A stretch of 64,000 nt of DNA from Sophora flavescens (taxonomy: Eukaryota > Streptophyta > Magnoliopsida > Fabales > Fabaceae). This document shows positions 34,106 to 45,401 of this stretch, in pieces. Both the position numbers and the translations under genes were made by a program. Below the pieces are notes generated by a model. That model was not told where the DNA came from. It saw nothing but the letters and a program-made list of their open reading frames with translations, and did no database searches. Location: NCBI GenBank assembly GCA_030762895.1, contig CM061070.1, positions 53,463,557-53,527,556 of the forward strand, given 5' to 3'. Positions within the stretch are counted from its first letter, which is position 1. The number at the start of each line of letters is the position of its first letter.

Positions 34106-35300
34106 ATGGCTCGAGGTAGGGGACGTGGTACAAGTGGTGGTGATGGAACCCCCGAGAGAATAGCCGGAAGTGGCAATGGTGAGACTGATCATACCGGAGG
34201 TGGAGGAGAGTCATCTGAGACTCTCAAGACCATCAGAGATTTAGCTGCTACTATGTTACAACAGACACGGAAGAACGTCTGAGATCTTTGTAAATGACTA
34301 AAGATCAGCAAGAACTGAGAATCGGAGGAAAGCTGCGAGAGTTGAGGATGCAGGGATGACTACCTTCCGAAAGGGAAGCCGCTGCGATTCCGAGGAGATT
34401 ATGACCCGAGAAAGGCGAGTGGTGGGTATAGGAGCTAGAGAAGATATTCGGTACCATGCATTGCAGAGAGGATATAAAGGTGACTTATGATGCCTTCATG
34501 CTGACTGGAGGAGCAGAGGTCTGGTGGAGAGGCAAGAGGAGATTACTGGAAGCATAGGATAAGCTTATCAGCTAGCAGTTGTTTCGTGAATGTTTCCTCG
34601 AGAAATATTTTCTGCGATTAGTCGGACGCGAGAAGGAGAGGGAGTTTATGAGTCTTAAACAGGGCAACATGGCTGTTGGTGACTGTGCATCACGTTTTGA
34701 GGCTCTGATTCAATTTTCAGAGTTCTTCCAGAGATTTCTAGATGAGGATTGGCAGTGTAGAAGGTTTGAAGAGGGCCTGCGACATGAGATAGAGAGGCCT
34801 ATAGTGCCTCTGGATATTCAGAGTTTCCCAGAGCTGGTTGATAGATGTAGTGCCAAAGAGGGCATAGATCAGAGGCAGGCTGCTGAGCAGAGGCAACAGA
34901 GGAGTGTAGGCCCTATTCGATCAAGTTTTTAGAGGAGAGTAGGTAGTGGTTCCCAGTAGGGACGGGGACCAAATACTAGACCAGTGTAGATAGTTGCACC
35001 AGTACCAGTTGCTACAACACCAGTGGTTGGAGCGGGCTAGCAGTAGCAAGGCTTAGTTTGTTGCGGGATTGCAGGGAAAGACCTGGTTGTTTCCATTGCG
35101 ATAAACCAGGTCATTTTGCTCGTGATTGTAGATAGGGGGTATGCAGCAACCGGTAGCTGTGGTTAGAGGAGCTGGAGGCTATAAAGGTGGAACTGGGAGA
35201 GGAGTTCCAGAAGCAGGACCACAGGTGGCCAGACCTCAGGCCACTGGGAGAGTGTTTACCGTGAGGGGAGCTGAATCCTCTCAATCTGCGGATTTTATAC
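34106..35300 (+). pseudogene. E gag with zinc knuckle
   Basis: Starts MARGRGRGTSGGDGTPERIA, breaks by stop near 34282, then continues in shifted frames. 34579-34932 carries the capsid core (FRECFLEKYFLRLVGREKER, FMSLKQGNMAVGDCASRFEA, WQCRRFEEGLRHEIERPIVP). A nucleocapsid CCHC knuckle GCFHCDKPGHFARDC lies near 35085-35130. The order and motifs are those of plant chromoviruses. Several stops make it inactive. Confidence 0.85.
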
Positions 35301-35806
35301 AAGGATGTGTTTGATATCAAGTAGACTCTCGTCTGTGTTGTTTGACTCATGCGCTACACATTCATTTATTTTGCATGAGTGTGTGGATCATTTACAGTTA
35401 CTTGTTTCTTAGTTACCTTATAACCTTACCGTATCTACTCCGACTAGTGATTCTTTGACTACCATGTCTGTTTGTTTACAGTGTCCTATAGTTGTTGAGA
35501 ATATGGCATTTATTGTAGACCTTATCTGTTTGCCTATGCAACAGATAGACGTTATCCTTGCCATGGATTGGCTTTCGGCTAACCATGTAGTGTTAGATTG
35601 TCCTAGTAAGATCTTGTCATTTATTGAGCCTTCTAGCATAGTATCTTCCAATGAAGGAGTATCCATGAGGAGTGATGATTCTCAGCAATTCATGATGTTG
35701 TTCTCAATGGAAGCTAAAGAGACTCCTAGTATAGATTCTATGCCTATTGTGAGAGAGTTTCCTGAAGTTTTTCCTCCAGACGTTCTAGGTTTGCCACCAG
35801 AGAGAG
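35301..35806 (+). pseudogene. E aspartic protease
   Basis: The retropepsin motif appears as LFDSCATHSFI at about 35338; the usual Asp-Ser-Gly has Cys for Gly. It continues with QQIDVILAMDWLSANHVVLDC (usual GMDWL) and the linker REFPEVFPPDVLGLPPERGE. The changed Gly and a TAG at about 35412 suggest a dead enzyme. It is followed out of frame by RT at 35807. Confidence 0.85.
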
Positions 35807-36732
35807 GTGAAATTCACCATAGATCTTGTACCAGGGACAGGACCTATATCTATAGCACCCTATCGGATGTCACCAGTAGAGTTAGCCGAGTTAGAGAAAC
35901 AATTGGATGACATGTTGACGAAAGAGTTCGTTAGACCGAGTGTTTCGTCGTGGGGAACACCGGTGGTGTTTGTGAAGAAGAAAGATAGGAGTGCTGGGTT
36001 GTGCACAGATTATAAGCAGCTGAACAAGGTGACAATCAAGAATAAGTATCCATTGCCTATGATAGATGATCTGATGGATCAACTGAAGGGAGCAGTAGTG
36101 TTTTCTAAGGTTGATTTGAGGTTTGGATACCATCAGATTAGAGTAAGAAATGAAGATATACTCAATATGGCTTTTAGGACGAGGTAAGGGCACTACAAGT
36201 ATTTAGTTATGCCTTTTGGTGTACTAATGCACCAGCAGTGTTTATGGATTACATGAACAGAATCTTTAGACCGTTCCTCGATAAGTTTGTTGTTGTGTTC
36301 ATTGACGATATCCTTATCTATTCCCGTACGCGGGAAGATCATGAGGAACATCTGAGAGTGGTGTTGCATGTTTTGAAGGATAGGCAGCTTTATGCTAAGC
36401 TTTCCAAGTGTGAGTTTTGGATGGAGGAAGTTCAATTTCTTGGACATGTGATCAACAAGGAAAGAATAGAAATAGATCCAGCTAAGGTTGAGGTAGTTCT
36501 TAAGTGGGAACGACCTAAGTCAGTGAGTGAGGTACTGAGTTTTCTAGGGTTAGCTGGATATTATTGGAGGTTTATAGAGGGTTTATCGAAGATTGCATTG
36601 CCTATGATGCAGTTGACGAGGAATGATACAGCTTTTGTATGGACAAGACGAGTGTGAGCAGAGTTTTCGAAGGTGAAGGACAAAGTTGACTACATCACAT
36701 GTGTTGACTTTACCAGTCACTAGTGAGGCTGG
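35807..36732 (+). pseudogene. E reverse transcriptase, truncated
   Basis: Ty3/gypsy RT: LVPGTGPISIAPYRMSPVEL, WGTPVVFVKKKD, CTDYKQLNKVTIKNKYPLP, FSKVDLRFGYHQIRV, a TAA at 36185-36187 (expected Tyr codon), a one-base deletion near 36220, then the catalytic VVVFIDDILIYSRTRE with both Asp present, CEFWMEEVQFLGHVIN and SVSEVLSFLGLAGYYWRFIEG. A frameshift near 36655 precedes the thumb/RNase H junction (LTTSHVLTLPVTSEAG). Coding ends abruptly at about 36732, where sequence of element F begins. Confidence 0.88.
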
Positions 36733-36867
36733 TTGTTCACCTAAATGACCTGGCATTACTCACAACAGAGAATGCTAAGGCACAACACAAGATGGGGCAG
36801 ACACGACTCTTGAGTCAACAAGCATGATCAGTCCATACCCTAGGCTTATTCAAGATGAACTGCTCTG
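36733..36867 (-). other. F 5' leader fragment
   Basis: Minus-strand leader leading away from a PBS at 36862-36872. No ORF. It abuts truncated E RT with no LTR between, so F lost its coding and 3' parts or E recombined with it. Confidence 0.6.
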
Positions 36868-36872
36868 ATACC
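36862..36872 (-). promoter_or_regulatory. F primer-binding site, split by solo LTR N
   Basis: GCTCTGATACC on the plus strand; the last A of the complement of TGGTATCAGAGC is at 38280, beyond the N insertion and its target duplication. Confidence 0.8.
36868..36872. repeat. Target-site duplication ATACC, left copy (N)
   Basis: ATACC flanks N here and at 38275-38279. Confidence 0.9.
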
Positions 36873-38274
36873 TGTTGGTGTAAGCCCTAGAGGCCAGTAT
36901 ATTTCTTAGACTTACATTTGTATCTTGCTATTATATATATATATATGATATGGGGCATTCCAGTTTATTGTGTTACTTGTTTAAACATAATAAAGTCCTT
37001 AGAATAGAAATTTCAGTTTAATAGAATATCAAGTATATGACTTGATCGTGAGACACTATTGAACAATGAAATCCTATTCTTAAATATTCGTAGTCAAGTA
37101 TTTTATTAATAAGGACAATAATAATACATTGAGACTATTATGTGTGCAGATTGATGACCATATCTCACGGGTCATGGATATGAGATATCGAGTCGCCACA
37201 TAGGTACACATTAGAGTAATGATGTACTGGATTGACCCACCATGAGAACACTACATGGAGCGTTGTGTGAGTGTCATAAGTAGTTCTCATAGTGACAATG
37301 GTGTATGCAATCCTTCGACCTGAAATCGCTACGATCCCTACATGAGGAGTCGTGTGCTTTAATATCGTCAAACGTCATCTGTAATAGGATGATTATAAAG
37401 ACGGTCATTGGGCATACCACAAGCCATGCAGAGGGATGTGAGTGACCTAGATGGAATTTGTCCCTCCTACATAACAGGAGTAATATCTGTGGGGCCCCTG
37501 ATAGAGTGAGACTGTAAAATGCATGGCCGTGCTGAAATGAGTCAACATGAGATATTGACCTCATTTGTTGTTAAGTCTACTCGGGTATCAGGGAACATGA
37601 TATTGAACCATACAAGGGTGACACATTCTATGTCTTGTGTTCAATATAGATATATGGACAAAGGGATAATAATGCACATGAATATTTGTCACGAAAAGGT
37701 TTCGTCAAATCACTGACTTTCTCACTACTTAGGTAGCAGTGATGTATTGCTAGATACCGCTCACTGTTTGTAATATTAAATGGGATTTAATATTACTACT
37801 AACGTTTTGGAAACCTATAGGGTCACACACATAAGAGCGGATTAAAAGAAGCATTAAAAGGAGAGTTGGACTTTTCTATTGGGCCTAGCGCATAATACAT
37901 GGGGCTTAGGTCAAACGCTGCTCACTAACTCACTTAAGGAGGTTCTGCTATAAGTAGACCACTTAAGCTATTGTGCCCACACGGTTTTTGTTTTACCCTA
38001 GCTGCACATAGAGAGTGATAGTGAGCAGCAGGTCTCGGTTTTCGAAGCTAGCACTGTGAGACAGAGACGCTTCGGGTTCGTGACGTTGGACGTTCACGGA
38101 ATCTGCTCGTGTGGATACCTTAGAGACATCGTTCGTGCGGTGTTCGTGATAGATGATTTTTAATCAACTGTCATCGCTTCAAGAGGTAAATCTACTAACC
38201 ATGAATCGTGACCATTCGCAAGGATCCTTCGATGGGAATTTTTCCGCTGCGTTATTATACGCAAATTCCCAACA
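36873..38274. mobile_element. N: solo LTR of a copia-type element
   Basis: 1402 bp with 6-bp inverted ends TGTTGG/CCAACA and a perfect 5-bp target duplication. It begins TGTTGGTGTAAGCCCTAGAG and ends with a CTTCCGCTGCG-like stretch and AATTCCCAACA, a pattern typical of plant copia LTRs. No PBS, PPT or protein motif is inside, so a solo LTR from LTR-LTR recombination is the simplest reading. A TRIM-type element is the alternative. Confidence 0.82.
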
Positions 38275-38279
38275 ATACC
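38275..38279. repeat. Target-site duplication ATACC, right copy (N)
   Basis: Matches 36868-36872. Confidence 0.9.
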
Positions 38280-39269
38280 ACCTAATGCAACACCCCAACT
38301 TGTAATCCTTTTTAATTATTAAATAAATAAATTCTATTAAATTGTTAAGGCTTGCTAGGGGAAAAATTTTCGCGCGAGGGTCCATAACATTTATATTTAA
38401 CTACGAGTTAGTTTTACTATTCCAAGTTACCAAATTAATTCATTAACTGTACAAAAGTAATTTCATTTATCCAATGTTGGGATGCTACATTTCTATTACA
38501 CAACTTTATCCTTTCACAAGAAGGATAACAAACCATCGAGCCAGACTCAAAAAAAAAAGTCTAATCATATACCTGTGTCCGCCTTGGACACTACCAGTCG
38601 TCCTCTTCAGGATCCTCTTCTTCTTCAATAGGATCTTCCTCTCGACTCTCACTAGGATCGTCGTCTTGATCTTCATTAAGATCTTCATCTTCATCTTCAA
38701 TCGGATTCTCCTCTATATCTTCATTAGTATTCCCTCCTTCATCCTCACTATCTTCTTCTTCTTCTTCTAAATAACACGTTATGAGGTCCATCTCCATCCA
38801 TCTGGTGTGCTCTACAGTCGGGAGTCCCATCGGTGAACAATCAAACACTCGAACTCTAATCATTCCATGAAACACCATATACCTTATTTCCAAGCTATAG
38901 TTCCATCTACCAATGCACAGGTATATGTCCTCGATCGTAGTGATATCCGTATCCATTCATCCAAGGTATATAAGAGAAGTTGAAGAGAGAGGAGAAAAGA
39001 GAGAAGAGATAACAGAAATTGTAAGGGTGAAAATCTCCGTTGATTCACTCAGTAGGGAAGAGCCCTCGGCGTGCTTTGTCCTCACTCACACACCGTCAAA
39101 CACAAACAAGGTTCGCACAGACATCCAATCAATCAGACGGATCAATCTATTCCCTAGACTTCGATATGATGTATGCTCGACTCTAAAAAGACTCATGCAC
39201 CTAAGTGCAATGCATGTTGGGCCCGAATTCATTGTAATTCACTTGCGGTATCATACCTTTGGCGGATAA

Positions 39270-39475
39270 TATGGCATTCAAGCCACTTCACAAATCGTGC
39301 GGTATCGCACCCCTGACGGATTTGGATGCATCATCGCAGGTGGCCACTTCGCAGTTCATTGCGACATTGCTTCCTCTCTGGCATCGCAACCCAGTTGTGG
39401 GACCTGGCACACCACTATTTAAGATGGCCACTTCGCAGATCACTGCGGCATTGCACCCCTGACGGATTTTGCATA
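39270..39475. repeat. Imperfect direct repeats in F LTR
   Basis: The pattern GCCACTTC...TGCGG...TCGCACCCCTGACGGATTT occurs at about 39270-39322 and 39424-39468, with a partial copy at 39340-39395. GTGCG/CGCAC forms a hairpin at 39298-39311. Confidence 0.7.
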
Positions 39476-39614
39476 TGTATGTAGGTATGTATGTATGCAT
39501 GACCAACATCAACATAATCATTCATATAACCAAACATCAGTAACAATATAAATATACAAGTTTTGGTTATCAGTTTTTGTCTTACATTTATATTTTTATT
39601 TTATATCAGAATTC

Positions 39615-39775
39615 CTTTACCATAGCCACACAGGCATCTTATTTCAGTATCAGTATTGCCACACGTGCATCTCATTTCAGTATCAGTATTGCCACACGAC
39701 TTTTATTATTCACAATGCCACTTAGGCTTTCACAATTCCACTTAGGCTTTCATTATTCTTAGTGCCACATAGGCT
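39615..39775. repeat. GCCAC-xx-AGGC keyword array in F LTR
   Basis: Six related words (GCCACACAGGC, GCCACACGTGC, GCCACACGAC, GCCACTTAGGC, TCCACTTAGGC, GCCACATAGGC). Most have GCC/GGC arms, and two lie in a 38-bp tandem duplication (TTTCAGTATCAGTATTGCCA). Confidence 0.75.
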
Positions 39776-40109
39776 TTCTAAGACGTCCCGACGTCCCATT
39801 AAAGAAAAACTCAAAATACGCGCGTATGTTAAACGGCGAGAACGATTAAAAATTAAAATATAAATAACTAACATACAGATATATCAACATTTACATATAC
39901 ATACACACATCAACATATACATACATGAAACTGGTACCGTAGTGTAAAGGGAATCCCATCAGTAGGATCTCAATATGTACAAACTGGTAGCATAACGAAA
40001 ATACATCAAAATACTAAAGGAAAGATGCCTCACTAACTCTCAACACCCGGTCCCCTCTCAAAATACATGAAAACCTCACCACACACCTATACAGATAGCA
40101 CTGGCCCAA

Positions 40110-40725
40110 CCTATCACAAACTACTACCCTCGCTATCACCCGGTGGTCTTGACGGTCCTGCTACTCCTCCGCTACCACTGGAGGAGCTCCTGTCTGAAGG
40201 TCTCTAGAACATCTGTCTGTAAACTCTGCTATGTCGGGAAGGTAGCCTGGAGGACACTCGGGAAGACTCTGACCCTGTGGCTCGAACCTCGGGAGGTACG
40301 GGAACCTCTGGAATAGGCATCGGATCAGGAACTGGTGCTATAGGGTCCTCCTCTAGTACTGGTGCAAGCACAGGCTCCGGTGCTGGTACATGTGTTGGTG
40401 CTGGTGCAGGTCCTGGGGCAAGTGCCTCAAAAGGTACCAGGAAAAGAACTGGGGCCATATCCGGCATAGGAGGCATCGACGGTAACTATTCGTCCGGAAT
40501 TCCAATAGGGAAGGGAAATGTATAGCCAGCTCGGAAAGTGCCAACTATACCCAAGGGTGCTCCCTGTCCGAATCCGGAAGTCACCGACAATGGACCCGTA
40601 TAAACTGCAAAATGAGTTACCGGGTCCACAAGCCTACCGTTAGGATCTACGAACTCCAAATCGAACTTCCCCGTGAGGGGAAAACCCGTCTCATGTGTCA
40701 TCCACGGATGGTCCCAGTGTGCCAT
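40110..40725 (-). pseudogene. ORF embedded in F LTR, one stop
   Basis: One minus-strand frame, sense to element F. MAHWDHPWMTHETGFPLTGK starts at 40725, and the frame runs to 40486 with FDLEFVDPNGRLVDPVTHFA and FGQGAPLGIVGTFRAG. A TAG at 40486-40488 interrupts. The same frame then gives a Pro/Ala-rich stretch (APGPAPAPTHVPAPEPVLAP) ending in SRLPSRHSRVYRQMF, a second stop, and an Ser/Gly-rich tail to about 40110. CTTAG lies about 15 bp upstream of the ATG and could be a splice acceptor. I do not recognise the protein. Its length, composition change and position inside an LTR are unusual; a chance ORF cannot be excluded. Confidence 0.45.
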
Positions 40726-40866
40726 CTGTCTGGTCTGAGTCTAAGGTACAAAAGTAAACAAACAAGCACAACAACAAGAAGAAAGGGGATAAGAAATGAT
40801 TTAACATCAAACGTGGAAAGGGTTTAGCAACATTTAAATCTATAACAGCACACTAAACATCCATCT

Positions 40867-40867
<1 letters not shown>

Positions 40868-40945
<78 letters not shown>
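40868..40945. repeat. (TA)n microsatellite, about 38 units
   Basis: Uninterrupted TA run. It can extrude as a cruciform. Confidence 0.95.
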
Positions 40946-40948
<3 letters not shown>

Positions 40949-42379
40949 ACAACCATCCTCGACAAATTATACGATTTTCCTCTACCTTCCATCATGATGT
41001 AATGCAATGCAGTATGTATACTCAGGTCTGGCCACATATCCAGATATCCATAACGCGACATGTCTCCAGAGTCCCCGACACACATCCTCGTCCGCGGAGG
41101 GAGGATGCCCATGCAAAGCAATGGCACTATAGTTGCACAAATACACGGCGGTGCACACCACTGAACCACAGCCAGGGTGCTCATGCAAAGCATGAACTAT
41201 AGCTGTAACAATAATGAAATAATGTCTGGGATGGTCCTGCTAATAGCCTAAACCACGGGAATTTAACCTCCGAAGAATAGACCCCACAAACCATGTTTCA
41301 GGTCACCCATATGAAAAATATCACAGACCATGTTTCAGGTCATCCCTTAGTGCCTTAACCGCTCATCACTATCTCATAAATAACTTCCATAATAATCTCG
41401 TCTCAATCAATCTCATCATCATATCACAATAATCATCTCGGTTAGGCACTACTAACACATATCATGAATTCCCCACATACATCCATAACTCATCATGTTT
41501 TATCATTATTCAATCTCTAAGCACAATAATCACCCATCATGTCAACATGTCATAATTACCATCATTTCCAAATATAATAATAAAATAATATAAATATATA
41601 AATACATAGCACAATTAATACAACGACTCATCATATAATCAACCCAAAACCAATAACAGTCAAACCAGTCCAATCAGTCAACATCAACAATAAAAAATTA
41701 TCTTTTATACGTAACGACGTTAAACGTGCAATTCCAATATCATCATTGGTACCACTCAGTGGTCCCCAATGTGATATTGATATTGTCCGTTACTCGCTCT
41801 CTAGTAGGGTTTAGGTTGCCCTTCGCCATTATCGAATTAAATGCCACTTCGTTGTTTCCGACGTTAGATGGCTTCTTTCCCCCACATGGAAAGTAGTACG
41901 ATAATTGAAACGTCATGAAACGAGTGTTCCCTCTATGATCTCAATTCTGTCTCGTCAAGAACCAAGGCCTCCTAGCCTCCAAATATTCACCTAGACATCA
42001 CAATACGAAGCGTACGTTACAAGGAGTTCAAATTCGAAGACGGAATTGAATTCCGATAACAGAAACTAAAGATACTTCGAATATCGTAATTGATGGGATT
42101 TTGATGTAAAGAGAGTGAGATTTACCTTCACTTGAGAAGAAAAGAAGAAGAGGAAATTGAAGGCATCGTCGCCACGATCGCAACCACGTACTCGGAATCA
42201 TGCCGGGACGATCGGATTTCTCTAACTCTCATCTTGAAGCTTTTCTCTCTCTAGGTTTCTCTCCCTCTCTCTCTAAACTCTCCTCTTCGTTTCACTCAGT
42301 TATGGTCTCTGCCTTCTCTGTTTTTATCTGAGGTAACTTAAGTTACCTCTTGAGCATATTTCTTTTTATTCCTGACACT

Positions 42380-42521
42380 GGCGCTCAGGGTGAGTTTACC
42401 CACGCTCAGTGTGGGAGCGTCCACCAGCAAACTTGCATGTGTGCCACGTCACCCGCCACGTGTCCTTGTGCATGGCACCACTTCCCCAGGCTCAGCGTCA
42501 ACTCCCCCACGCTCAGCGTGG
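42380..42521. repeat. CACGCTCAGCGTG palindrome cluster in F LTR
   Basis: Four related words: GGCGCTCAGGGTGAG (42380), CCCACGCTCAGTGTGGG (42399-42415, one mismatch), CCAGGCTCAGCGTC (42486) and perfect CCACGCTCAGCGTGG (42507-42521), all around a central CTCAG. Confidence 0.85.
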
Positions 42522-42673
42522 CCTCTGGTCAGCACCTCGTTTCTTCGCGTTCTGAGCTCGTTTGAAGTCCGATTGACCTCAAATTTGAAATATAGGCTCA
42601 CCAAGACCTAATAAACAACCTCAAACCATCAAAAATGCCCAATCTCAACCCTAACTCCAAATTTCTTGTGTCA

Positions 42674-43480
42674 CGCTTGATAGAAGCATGGATGGCTTGA
42701 GTATGTGGAAAGAAACATAGTCAGATCCATATTAGTGTACTATTATTAGTGGACATATTAGAATTTAATAATTAAGTCCAATTTTTATCCTTTTATTTTT
42801 AATTTTCATAATATTTTTAGGATGAATTTTCTGATTGAACCCGTATACTTGATTTGGTCATATCTTGAGCTACGAATCTCCGATTGATGCATTCTTTGGT
42901 GCGTTGGAAATCTTAGGAAATTATCTACAAATCATATCTCCAGCCTCTTGACCAAATTCGGCTTCTATCATGGTGAAAAACGGGATGCAAGTTTAATACT
43001 AATATTTGGACGAGTTTGAGCTTCAAGGAGGGTGACTTTTGGATTGCATGCCTAAGTAACTCATTTTTAGAAGTTATGGATCATTTTAATTATTTTCTTA
43101 AGTAGGATAGTTATGTTCTTTTAATATCCACTTAGTGGAGAGTTATGTCTAGTTATTAGGAGTTTAAGTCATCTTATGATGACCTTTGGTTTTACTTTCC
43201 CTATGATATATGTACACACCTATTACATGATGAAATACAACTTTGATGTTCAATTTGGTTTTTACCAATTGTGAGAGTGTTCTCACTTGGGTTCTTCATT
43301 GAGCCAAACCCTTTGATCTTATCAAGAGTCCAAGACCCTTGTGGCGATCCTCACCTCGGCTTATCAATTCCCTTGGAATTGTGGCGCCTACAATCCATTC
43401 CTTATCTTATCCATTTTTGTATTTCTTCTTCTTCATATTTTGGTTGTCACTCAAGGATAGATCCAAATGAATTACATCAT
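42674..43480 (+). repeat. G: LTR fragment related to H
   Basis: Shares with 44572-44720 the order TTGAGCCAA..., CTTATCAAGA.TCCAAGA, TTGTGGCGA..., GGCTTATCAA and TTGTGGCGCC, then a T-rich end. About three quarters of bases match by eye. No ORF. It borders P RNase H directly. Confidence 0.55.
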
Positions 43481-43781
43481 TGAGGACACATGTAAATATT
43501 TCCTACTCAGTGCATCCGCCACTACATTTGCTTTTCCAGGATGGTTTTGAAGATCAAACACATAATCCTTAATGAATTCCATCCATCTACACTGCATCAT
43601 GTTCAGCTCCTTCTGATCAAACAAATACTTTAAACTCTTGTGATCGCTGAATACATTAAACTTATCTCCATAAAGATAGTGTCGCCATATCTTCAATGCG
43701 AAAACTATAGCTGCTAACTCTAGATCATGGGTCGGGTAATTTCTTTCATGAACCCTCAGCTGTCGAGAAGCATAAGCCATA
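43481..43781 (-). pseudogene. P: RNase H fragment of a chromovirus-like element
   Basis: Minus-strand open stretch: MAYASRQLRVHERNYPTHDL, LAAIVFALKIWRHYLYGDKF, FSDHKSLKYLFDQKELNMMQ, RWMEFIKDYVFDLQNHPGKA and VVADALSRKYLHVS. This is the middle and end of a Ty3/gypsy RNase H with the linker to integrase. It is cut at 43480 by G and at 43781 by H; its upstream part resumes at 44797. Confidence 0.88.
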
Positions 43782-44796
43782 TGATATGAGCCAAGGGGGG
43801 CAAGTCAACTTTTCAACCAGAATGATTTGAGCCCAATGAAGACCATGGATCAAGAAGCACTACAAGGACTTGGTGGGCCTAAGACGAGAGCTAAAGTCAA
43901 GAAAGCCCAAGAAGTTATAAACCAAATAGTGTCAACCTTGATGGAAATAAGCCCAGGTTCAAGTTTTAATGGAGTGGGGGCCAAAATGCTTACTTATCTC
44001 ATCCAACTTGAAGACCCATGATGGGCTTGGACGCTCACCTCTTAAAAATGGCATTTTCTAGTTTATTTCTTTTAAATGAAGTGTAATAAGCATGGTTTCA
44101 TGAAGAATTTCGAATTCTAGGCTTAGTTGGAGGTATCTTTTGGTTTGCATACCACAAGTAACTCCTTTTGAATTATTAGTCTTTTATGTATTTTGTGTAA
44201 ATTATGGGGGGTTACACTTTAAATTTGAAAAACAAGTGTAACCACCACATAATGAGTACGAGAGAAAGTCATATAGGGGTGGGGGTGTGAATTTGAATAT
44301 GGTGGCTGAGTTAAGGTGTTTCAGTGAGTGGTTTTAGTGCCATGATTAGGCTAATTAAGTGAGGGGTTATGTATTTTCATTTTTATTTTGGTGGCTGATT
44401 TAAGTTAGCCTTTTAGTGTGTTTAAGGTCGTGAATTAGGCCAATTAAGTGGGGGTTATGGTTTGTTTTTGAAAGCCAAAAGTTGGCTGCCCAACTATATG
44501 TAATTCGTGACAAACACATGTAATGGTAACTTGGATGTTGAATTTAGATTAAAATCCATTTATGAGACTTTGATCTCTTTGGTTCTTGGTTGAGCCAACC
44601 TTAGTTCTTATCAAGAATCCAAGATTCTTGTGGCGAACATCATAGGCTTATCAAACTCTCTAGTTTGTGGCGCCATCATCATCTCTTTCTCATCCTTTTT
44701 GTTTCATTCTTCACTTTAATTTTGGTTACTAAGTGTTACACGAATTTCTTCTTAAAAATTCAACCAAAAAGATCTTTTTAAAGGCAACTATCTATT
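43782..44796 (+). mobile_element. H: 3' end of a plus-strand gypsy element inserted in P
   Basis: Starts with a pol C-terminal tail (43827-44021: QEALQGLGGPKTRAKVKKAQ, then EVINQIVSTLMEI), a form of the GPITRARAK tail common in plant gypsy polyproteins. About 0.75 kb of LTR-like sequence homologous to G follows. The P frame is split by it. No clear target duplication was found, so its exact ends are uncertain. Confidence 0.6.
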
Positions 44797-45401
44797 TGGT
44801 TGTCATCACCACAACTCTTCCCTCTTGCATCAAAACACAACCCAAACCTTGATATGACGCGTCATAGTGCACATCAAACAGTCCTAAAGGATCTAGTAAT
44901 GTCAACACTGGAGATGTAGTCAACGTCTCCTTTAACTTTTGAAAACTCTCTTCACACTTTTCTGTCCATACAAATATCGTACCTTTCCTCGTTAACTACG
45001 TCATAGACAACGTAATCTTCTAGAAACCTTCAATGAACCTCTTGTAATACCCCCCTAAACCTAGGAAACTCCTCACCTCACTCACTGACTTAGGCCTTTC
45101 CCACTTAATCATAACCTCTACCTTAACTGGATCCACTGCTATCCCTTCCTTGTTGATTATATGACCTAAAAACTGTACTTCCTCTAACCAAAATTCACAC
45201 TTGGATAGCTTAGCGTACAACTACCTATCTTTCAAAACCTGTAACACCACTCTCAGATGTTCCTCGTGTTCTTCCCGGCTACGAGAATAGATAAGAATAT
45301 CATCTATGAACACCACAACAAACTTATCGAGGAACGGTCCAAAGACCATGTTCATGTAATCCATGAACACCACTGGAGCATTAGTTACACCAAAAGACAC
45401 A
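44797..45401 (-). pseudogene. P: reverse transcriptase fragment
   Basis: Minus strand. SFGVTNAPVVFMDYMNMVFG, catalytic VVVFIDDILIYSRSREEHEE (both Asp kept), a TAG (45218-45220, expected CAG), then LYAKLSKCEFWLEEVQFLGH and SVSEVRSFLGLGGYYKRFIE. The RT-RNase H junction to 44797 continues in another frame (TEKCEESFQKLKETLTTSPV, VHYDASYQGLGCVLMQEGRV). The RT N-terminus is missing beyond 45401, replaced by Q. Confidence 0.88.

Larger units (their letters stand above)
38286..42673 (-). repeat. F 5' LTR (outer end approximate)
   Basis: Starts TGCAACACCCC on the plus strand, 5 bp beyond the PBS. The outer end is placed at TTGTGTCA. About 4.4 kb, similar in size to the D LTRs. It holds imperfect 55-150-bp repeats (39270-39475), a keyword array (39615-39775), an LTR-embedded ORF (40110-40725), a long TA tract and a palindrome cluster (42380-42521). 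Acidic short ORFs at 38591-38956 reflect CTT-rich DNA. Confidence 0.6.

Noticed and set aside
38591..38956. 121-codon acidic minus ORF (EDED-rich)
   Set aside because: CTT/ATC-rich DNA in the F LTR gives Glu/Asp runs in any such frame; no Met context or domain to support a gene.
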